This document shows, piece after piece, positions 56,232-64,000 of a DNA stretch of 64,000 bases. The stretch comes from Sternotherus odoratus (lineage: Eukaryota > Chordata > Testudines > Kinosternidae): contig JAVMKO010000002.1 in the NCBI GenBank assembly GCA_032164245.1, positions 97,194,076 to 97,258,075 of the forward strand. The letters run 5' to 3'. The notes under the pieces were generated by a model. It ran no database searches, had not been told where the DNA came from, and saw only the letters and a program-made list of their open reading frames with translations. Position numbers and translations under genes: made by a program. Positions within the stretch are counted from its first letter, which is position 1. Each line of letters begins with the position of its first letter.

Positions 56232-57108
56232 GATATAAAGAAATGATACTTGTTTTGCATAGTGAGAGGTGTGAAAATCAGATCTAGTGTCCTATGCCTT
56301 TGCTGTTCTTTTTTCATTTGGGGGAGTGCATGACAGATGAAGACCATCAATGCAATGACCTTCCCTACTCCAGGGACAGCTTGATGCTACTCCTGGGCTA
56401 CCAGGGAAGCAACACGCTCATTCTCAACATACAGTTTCATCAGCACTTTCTGGTCCCCAGAGAGTACGTGAATAAGGGAGAAGACAAGACTCAGACTGAT
56501 CCCCTGCATGGTGTTGTCCTTGAACTTCCACCCAAATCTAAACTATCACACATCCATTATTAAAAACACTAATAAGTGCTATAACTATGTGTTCTGCCTG
56601 CCCATGCTCAGAGGACTTTGCAATTGTGCTGAGATATCAACCACTCTAAATTTAAATGTTGAAGGTGGATGCCACCTTGTGGTAAAAAAGGTCAGGCCTA
56701 AAATTGCGCTGGAGAGAAAAGTGAGTTGTATGTATAGTACTGTTCATGGTTCTTCTAGAGTCCTGTTTTCTTGAGCAGTTAGTTTGATGAGTAGAGCAGT
56801 TTTCCTTGGATTCTGACCACATGATTTATTTGGTTTTAGGAGAATTTTGATCATTTCTTGGGTCAGGGCCACTGGAAAAACAAGAACAACCTCACCTTAC
56901 TATTTATTACTGGATCCTATAGAAGAATAAAAGTAATAAGCTATATTGCACCATATGTTTAATACTTCACCAGAGTCTATATGTTGTAAAAGTATGACTG
57001 TATTATAATATAGTACAAATAGTGCTACAGGAAGAAAGATTACATAGGAAGTCAACTGTAGACTGGAAGACAATCCAGGAGTCCAAATTCTCACTTTTGT
57101 GGTTTAAT
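56232..57108. other. Intergenic, nothing recognised
   Basis: AT-rich. Short open frames have no recognised domain. Confidence 0.4.
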
Positions 57109-57116
57109 AACTAGAC

Positions 57117-57558
57117 CAGGGGTTCTCAAACTTCATTGCACTGTGACCCGCTTCTGACAACAAAAATTACTATATGATCACAGGAAAAGAGACTGAAGCC
57201 CGAGTCTACCTGAGCTCCCCCCCACTCGGTGGGTGCCAGGGCCAAAGCTCAAGTCTAAGGGATTTAGCCCCTGGGGAGTAAGGCCTGGAACCTGAGCCCC
57301 ACTGGCTGGGGTTGAAGCTCATGGGGCTTGGGCTTCAGCCCTGAGCTCCAGCAAGTCTAATGCCAGCCCTGGTGACCCCATTAAAATGGGGTTTGTGAGC
57401 CACAGTTTGAGAACTTAGAGGTTTTTAAGGTCAGGTTTGACAAAGCCCTGCCTGGGATGATTCAGTTGGGGTTAGTCCTGCTTTGAGCAGGGGGTTGGAC
57501 TAGATGACCTCCTGAGGTCCCTTCCAACCCTGATATTCTATGATTCTATGAACTGCTG
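57117..57558 (+). mobile_element. hAT MITE interrupted by CR1
   Basis: Left end CAGGGGTTCTCAAACTTC. The right-hand terminus CAGTTTGAGAACTGCTG is split, with its first part at 57,402-57,415 and its last part at 57,550-57,558. TSD AACTAGAC (57109-57116) / ATCTAGAC (57559-57566), 7 of 8, holds only if the CR1 piece is removed. Confidence 0.8.
57416..57549 (+). mobile_element. CR1 LINE 3' end nested in hAT terminus
   Basis: CTGCTTTGAGCAGGGGGTTG, ACTAGATGACCTCCTGAGGT, then CCTTCCAACCCTGATATTCT and ATGATTCTAT. It is a short 5'-truncated CR1 with its octamer tail; GAACT is present on both sides. Confidence 0.88.
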
Positions 57559-57566
57559 ATCTAGAC

Positions 57567-59190
57567 TGTAGTCCTTGGCATATTTGTATTACATTACACT
57601 GAAGAGGGGGGGGCGGGGGGGGGGAGAAATCAGTGATGGTCACCTCAATCCCAGAAAGCCATTTCAAGGGTAATGTTGAAATGCCCTCCCCACAGCTGCT
57701 TTGCACAGGGTACCAGAAGTTCTCTCTTCAAATTCACTCACTGTTCAGTGGCTAATTAGTGAGTATTGTGTGCGTGCAGCATTTGTACTCAGACTTGAAT
57801 TCTTAGGCACAAATCTGATGCCATTTCTTTTCTGAAAGTCTCAAGACCCAGTTGTGGCAGGCTAAACTCAGTGACTCTGTGCCAGGTAACAGAATGAGTC
57901 TTAGAGGTTTTATCAATGCCAGACAAATTTCACCCTCTTGAAGCATCCGTGGGACATTTGAACCATGGTTATTGGTCATGGTGCAGTATGTCCATGTTAG
58001 CCATTTTGTTTCTGATATACTGCTGCTCTACACCATACACAACATTGCCTGCAATCACTGCAGTACCAGAGCATTGTGAGTACACATTCTAATGTTCCTA
58101 TCATAGGTCTTCAAAGTGGAGGTTTGTGGGGAGTGCCATTTACAGGTGGAGAGGCGCTATACCTTTTAAAAAATGGAAGCCATACAAATTATGGTATGTC
58201 AATATATGAAACAGCATGTGTGTCTCACCAGTATTATGCAATGGCTTGCCGTTTAATTTATTAGCAGCTTGAAAAAGGTTGATGACAATGCATTGACCGT
58301 GTAAACAAAAACAAAACCTGAATATATATAGTTACAGAAGTTGCAATAACTAAAAATAAGAAAGCAAGAGTACAGAAGACATTGCCCAGAGCAATCACTG
58401 AGGAGCACTGTGTTGGGAGGACAAAGACCTATTGCAACTGAACAGCTGCAACATTATTTAGCACTGAAAAAGCAAACAATGAAACAATAGAGAACACAGA
58501 GGAAGTGAGCTTTGCTCCCAACACATGCTATCAATACTTGCATGTTTATGGATATGAGGTGTGTAACAGAAAGCACAGCAGTCACTTGCCCTGCCAGAAT
58601 CCTCTAGTGTAGGCAAGAGGAAACTGATCCCTACAGACTGTGCCCTGACAACTTTTATCTGTTCTGATTAGCCACACCAAGAATGCAATACATAAATAGT
58701 ACATACTACACAATTTCTGGTTCACTAAATTATTCCATTAACATAGCTAAGTAGCTTCTAGGTGCAGATCTATACATACAAATACAATAAATACAATCTG
58801 TCTTGTTCTGAGTGCAGCAATAAATCTTTATTTGCAGATCTGGCTGTGGGAAGGAAGAGTTCACAGATAAACACAGCTCAGATATGACTATGATATAGGA
58901 CCCACGTCTCTTCGATGTTTTGTAAAGTTGAGACAGCTGACAGAACTCAAATAACCTAAAGCAAGCAGTTCTGGTTGCAGTGTGCATGCCTACTAGAAAT
59001 GAAAGCCATACCACAGATGCCTACAGCCTAGGGAGCATATAACAGCCAAACAGCAAGTGTGCACTAAAAAAAAGAAAGAAAGGGAAAAAAAAGATATTAT
59101 CTGTGTGCTACAAAACACAGACCATATATTTTAGATCAGCTCAATAAATAGAGCCTAGTTCCCCCATAAGGCTAGTGTTTACACAGCATC
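57567..59190. other. Intergenic, nothing recognised
   Basis: Contains a G-rich run at 57606-57624. No gene or repeat is supported. Confidence 0.4.
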
Positions 59191-59197
59191 CATTTTG

Positions 59198-59400
59198 CAC
59201 TTTGGAGGCAGTGTAGCCCACTTGACTGGACTCAGGAAATATGGTTTCTCTTCTTGGATTTGCCAACGGTAACCTTAGGCAAATTGCTTCACCTCTGCTT
59301 CCAATTCTCTATCTGTAAAACAGGGATAATGATGCTTAACCTTCTTTATAAGGAGATCTACTGATGAAAAGTACTGTGTGAGAGCTAAGTGTTAGTTGGT
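59198..59400 (+). repeat. MIR-like SINE
   Basis: GGAGGCAGTGTAGCCCACTT, then GGCAAATTGCTTCACCTCTG, ATCTGTAAAACAGGGATAAT and AAAAGTACTGTGTGAGAGCT follow the MIR order. Confidence 0.65.
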
Positions 59401-59910
59401 CATGCCAGAAGTCTGAAATTTCAAAAGGCCTAACTTCTGGATGTGTACTCTTACTGCATTAAAGCTGCTCTCACTCATGTCTCAAATTACTACTCCTGTG
59501 GATTCAACGGGCTTATGTCACCTGCCTTTAGTACCTTGACCCACTTCCTACTCATCTGTATTCTCTAATTCCTGGGCTTCCAAAACTATGGTTTCTTATT
59601 TTGCTTTTTAAGATCTCCAATAGCTCTCCTGAGATCACTTCAATCTCTCACCCCCATCTAAGACCTCAAGGACACACACATCAGCCAGCTCTCTTTTGGT
59701 AACCTCATTCACTGCAGTGGGTTCAGCTCTCTGCAGAAGAATCAAATCTACATTCCACAATCTAGGATTCCTGCATTAGCATCTCTATTTCCCCCCAGAG
59801 TTCTCTTCATTTTCAAGGCACCTCACCTGACTACATCTTGGCCATTTCTTCTCCTACCTCAGGTCTACCTAAACCTCTGTCTTGTCAACTCCCTTTTGTT
59901 TGAAAGCTAG

Positions 59911-60154
59911 ACTATGTCTACACTATGGAGAATTTAGCCACACAGGCAACCATAGCTGTGCCATGATAGCTAACTAAACAACAGACACAGCCTACAAAGA
60001 TGTTATCTCTCCCTTACAGGTAGGTCGACAGAAGAATGCTTCTATTGATCTAGTTGTGTCTACACCAGTGGTTAGGTTGACATAGCTACGGCACTCAGGG
60101 GGTGTAAAAAAATCAACTTCAACTGTCAACCTAAACTAAATGTAGACGAGGCCC
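59911..60154 (+). mobile_element. Harbinger-type MITE, diverged
   Basis: Left ACTATGTCTACACTATGGAG and right AAATGTAGACGAGGCCC ends are inverse-related to the other Harbinger-like MITEs; GTAGGTCGACAGAAGAATGC inside is a typical arm. No clear TSD. Confidence 0.5.
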
Positions 60155-60159
60155 AAGTC

Positions 60160-63100
60160 TGTTATTGCCACCTCGAATGCTTGGAAGTCAGTGCATCAAC
60201 ATACCCACATACACAGCACCTGAAAACTACCAATTGTGCTTAGCTTTCAAGACCTAGGTTTCAGAGTTAATGACCTACTGGAAATGAAAAAGAGTCACTT
60301 CACATCTCCTTTCTTGTAATTGTTTCAGGCTGCCTGCAGACTCAGGAAGACAATATAGTATCAATGTACACTGTTTTCAATTGGGAAATTTTAATTCACA
60401 ATCATTACAACCAAATCAAGTTTTTTTTAAAATGACTGTTTAGCTTTTGAAGCAACAATTCTATGAGAAGGAATGAATTGTGCCGCCAATTCAGAAGTTA
60501 CAAAATACATGAGTGTCTTGGCTTACAGACACTAAGCAATTTTAAAAAATATTTTCAAACTTCAAACTTAATAGCCCTATCTGTTCTTTATATTAACACA
60601 CACAACTCTCCACACCAATATAGAGTAAGACAAAATTGACAAACAAATTTGTATACCGAGCAAAACAAAGCCAAAAGAAACCTCCCCCCCACCCCCAAGC
60701 CCCACAGTACTTTAACTGGATTCTCCACACAAATTGGACAGCACAGAAGTCAAGGTGTAACATGGTACAACCCATACAAATGTGCCTGTAGGGAAGAAAA
60801 ACTGCCAATCCCCTTTGTGGGGCTGCTCAGATAAAGGAGTGGAGTTAACTGGACAGTCTTTCAATGCATCCTGCTAGAGACTGAAGAAAAGTCACCACAT
60901 CTTTCATGGTCAAAGACGGCTAACAAATCCAAAGGAATCAGCATGTATATTTTACACTCTTTCACTGCTTGGAAAGTGGGTCACAGATCAGCAGCACTTG
61001 TGGGGTTTCTCCTCACACCTAGACTTGAAAATATGTGACTGGGGTCAAGGAAATCCAAATATCAGAATTGCTCTGGCATAACCATCTTCCCTCAAAAGTG
61101 CAATGTCACTACACTGCATTAATCCATTTTTGCAGATGAGAAAAGTGAGGTGGAATGAAAAGCTTGCGTTAGGTCAAAGAGCAGAGACACAACCTAGGAC
61201 TACCCAACTTGTGTGTTCTAGCTACAAGACTATATTCTCTTCCAAAGTGTATTTCCCCATCCCATCCCTCCTCCCACCCCCAAATATGCTTCCACTTTCA
61301 AGCTAAAAAAAACACCTCCATACTACACTGTGTTCATTTTTTGTTTTAAATGAAGTTAGTAGGTCAGTACTGGTAAACAACTTGTATAGAGCCACACTAA
61401 AGTGTAACAACAATGTAGAAGGGGTGGGAAGTGTTAAAGGAACAGGTGTCAATTTTTGATTTGAGGGAATATTAATTGTTTTAAAAGTTAAGGATGTTAA
61501 TTTTTTTTAAATTAAGCAGTTGGCTATTTTTATAGATTCAAACTATTTGCCTCCATTATAACAGCTGAAATCTGACCATTGGGTTTGATTACATACTGTT
61601 CTGCACTCAAACTAAAGAACCCCCATACTATTTGCAAATGTGATACCAACATTCCTCCAAAAATATTAACTCATATACCAAAAGAGATCTCATATCAAGT
61701 CTATTTTATTTTGTTTTTAAGTTATCTGTGCAGTCAGTTTAACAGAACAGTTAACATGATGAATACAGACAAACCACAGAAGCATTCAGTACAGTATCTT
61801 TTTAACAGTTAACACTGAAAATGCAAATGACATTAAACACATTCTTTATTCTGGTTGTTTCCAAACAAACTGAAGTTGAAACATACACAGATCTAGGTCA
61901 GTGTAAACCTAACGTTAAGCAGCAAGTTGCTCACCGATTGCAGAGCAGTATATAGCATTTACTGCAAATAGCTCCAACAGCAGTGCTTAATGAATGAACT
62001 GCATAGAATTAGCCTTGTGGGCAGGTGTTAAATAACCATGATAAAATTCATAATGGCTTCTCAACAGGTCTGAATTATGCAATATTAGTCAGAAAAATCC
62101 TACAAGAATGCAACTGTCCTCAGTTTTCTCCTGAATTTGTAGCCATTATTTACCTACTCTTTTCAACCAGCCTATATTATGTGCTTGATCTACAATCCCT
62201 GGCAGTAGCCTATTCAAATAAAGTGTTTCATATACAAAGCAGGTAACTGCTGCTCACTCAACCATTGCCACAAAAGTGATATGAATATACTTTACATTAA
62301 TTGAACAAAACCAGTGAGTATATTCAGTAGAATGGTTGCAATAAGGCATATATATTTAAAAATAAATCTAATTAAAACAAAGATGAAACCGGTCATTTAT
62401 ATTTTTGCCTTACAAAAAGATTTTTTTAGAATTGTATTACTTAATTAAAAACTAAGTGCTCAGCTACAAATACAACACTTTAGATGTATATTGTTATATA
62501 AAAAAAGTCCAAAACAAAATATTTTGAAGACAAGAACATGAGTTCTATTGGACTGGTAAAACTTAACACCTTGGACCTAGCCACATGCACACTTTCACAT
62601 AAATACTCCCTTGTTTTATAGGTGTGTATAAAACCCCAATGCGCAGAAGTTTCCACATGGGACATGTGCAGAAAACCATTTTTATTTTCTCTTATTCATA
62701 TTATACCTTGACATCTTCATTACCAAAGCTACACAACTCATACTATCTCTATAATATAAACTTTGTCATGCTGCTACTAGGAGCATGAATGTCATGTTAT
62801 AGGTGGATTTAGTGTTACTGGCAAGTAGGTCACATCAGCATTATTAATACAATAGTGTTCGCTATTTTTCACAAAGTGACAGACTGACAAGATGAACTCC
62901 ATGTGGGGGAAATGTACACTTCGGGAGGAAAAAAAAGGTTGGTCAGAAAGGCAGGACAAACTTGCTTCCCAGAGTTCTATATTCATTATTTTTAATTTCC
63001 ATTTTATTGCATACTTCCAGATAGAAGTGTCAGCACTGAAACTTACTTGGGTTTCCCTCATCAACTTACTCAAGGCATGCGGCACAAGGACTTTTGATCG

Positions 63101-64000
63101 CTACCTTGCTGGGTATCTGTATTGCTGTAATTTCACATTTTTTTCACGGTTGTTGAAATTAGAGGCTGCTTGTGGGTTTCCATTACCTCTTTCAGCAGAA
63201 GAGATCAGAAATGTCTGCTTTTTTGCTGTCTATTTCCTATGTGTACTTATATTTCAGTTAAAACTGAAATGTACATATAGTATGAATGCTTTATATCAAG
63301 CTTATAGTCCTTTTGCAGACTAAAATTAATGAGAGAGTACAAAAAGTATGTTCTCAATGAAAAGATTAACAAAAGTGCTCCAAAATCTGCTTAGAACTGT
63401 TAGGTTGAAGGTATACTGTACAGCAAACGGACTATACTATTGAGTATGTCCTAAAGGCAAACTCTTGTAACAAGCAGGAAAAGGAAACAATGTCGTTGAT
63501 CAATAGCCATTTCCAGTTCCCATTCTCACCACTAGGAAGTATGGAATAGAAAAACTATTAATATATTTTAAATGCGTTTAGAGGATATGTGCAAACTGAT
63601 GTGTAACCATGCTTGAAAGTGTAATCCCATAATAAAGCATGCTTATACATACATGCTGGTAAACAAAGAAAGAATATAGAACTTGCGGGGAAGGGTCAGG
63701 ACATCCATTACATATTTTAACACTGATACATTAGGAAGAATGTTTATGTCAACTGTTTGTGGTATATTTCAGTGAGTACTGTCATCTTCAAATCCTAACA
63801 CATTGGCTTTCAAAAAATATCCACAGATAAATTAGAATACAAAGGCAGTAAAATGTGCTCTTCAAGACATAAGAGTCTATTCTAGCAAAGTGCTAAGCAT
63901 TGCTATTGTCACTAGAGGTTCAAGAGAGTTTGTCCACAGATGTTGGATTTAAAGTTTATAGTTTTAAGACATTTTCCTGTAGAGCAGAATCTGAATGCAG
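60160..64000. other. AT-rich, repeat-poor flank with no visible gene
   Basis: In roughly 3.8 kb I recognise neither a transposon nor a coding exon. By human gene order SMIM13 on the opposite strand would be the next gene after NEDD9. Its long 3' UTR could lie in such sequence, but nothing here proves it. Open frames under 145 codons have no domains I know. Confidence 0.35.

Noticed and set aside
1..64000. tRNA or rRNA genes
   Set aside because: No intact cloverleaf with A and B boxes or rRNA core was recognised; MIR-like SINEs explain the tRNA-like pieces. A tRNAscan run would be decisive.
57567..64000. SMIM13 or another neighbour gene's coding exon
   Set aside because: None of the frames resembles SMIM13 or ELOVL2; only gene order suggests proximity.

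Overview
This window looks like nuclear DNA of a non-avian sauropsid, most likely a turtle. The one host gene I can read is a vertebrate NEDD9 (HEF1/CAS-L) orthologue with ordinary GT-AG introns. It sits among CR1 LINEs with 3' ends ending in repeats like ATTCTATG, a Penelope-like element with a GIY-YIG endonuclease domain, MIR-type SINEs, and many hAT and PIF/Harbinger-like non-autonomous transposons. The lineage call is inference from repeat content and protein similarity; no phylogeny was run.

Region 1-29,930: NEDD9 on the + strand. Exon 1, which would encode only the first few residues, lies upstream of the window. Six coding exons are present (1159-1605, 20004-20105, 23770-23871, 24369-25589, 26024-26113, 27356-27865). 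They encode about 823 residues: SH3 domain, YxxP substrate domain, serine-rich helical region and C-terminal dimerisation domain. All internal exon junctions are phase 0. The 3' UTR probably runs to an ATTAAA signal near 29,895. Introns carry hAT elements with exact 8-bp target-site duplications (TSDs) (4738-6061, 6796-6920, 11673-12707 with a second hAT nested inside, 16101-16221, 21385-22655), a Penelope-like element with a 12-bp TSD (17172-18701), and a PIF/Harbinger-like MITE (19071-19365).

Region 29,930-45,000: intergenic, repeat-rich. It holds a solo LTR candidate (30601-31240), a hAT element packed with minisatellites (32970-34417), and 87 bp further on a 4.3-kb hAT transposon (34505-38828) with an exact 8-bp TSD and a 549-codon open transposase frame. 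The N-terminal BED-type finger of that transposase is broken by frameshifts. A long A-tract-bearing minisatellite fills the other half of the element.

Region 45,000-50,850: a CR1 LINE split by successive insertions. These are a hAT MITE, two Helitron-like elements joined end to end (46083-48010 and 48011-48999), a TIR element starting with a 157-bp palindrome (49042-49955), and a second TIR element (50016-50301).

Region 50,850-64,000: more MITEs, two clear nested events (hAT in CR1 at 54,744; CR1 in a hAT terminus at 57,416), and a final stretch of roughly 3.8 kb in which I recognise no repeat or gene. By human 6p24 gene order, SMIM13 (opposite strand) would be the expected next gene, but none of its coding sequence is visible here.
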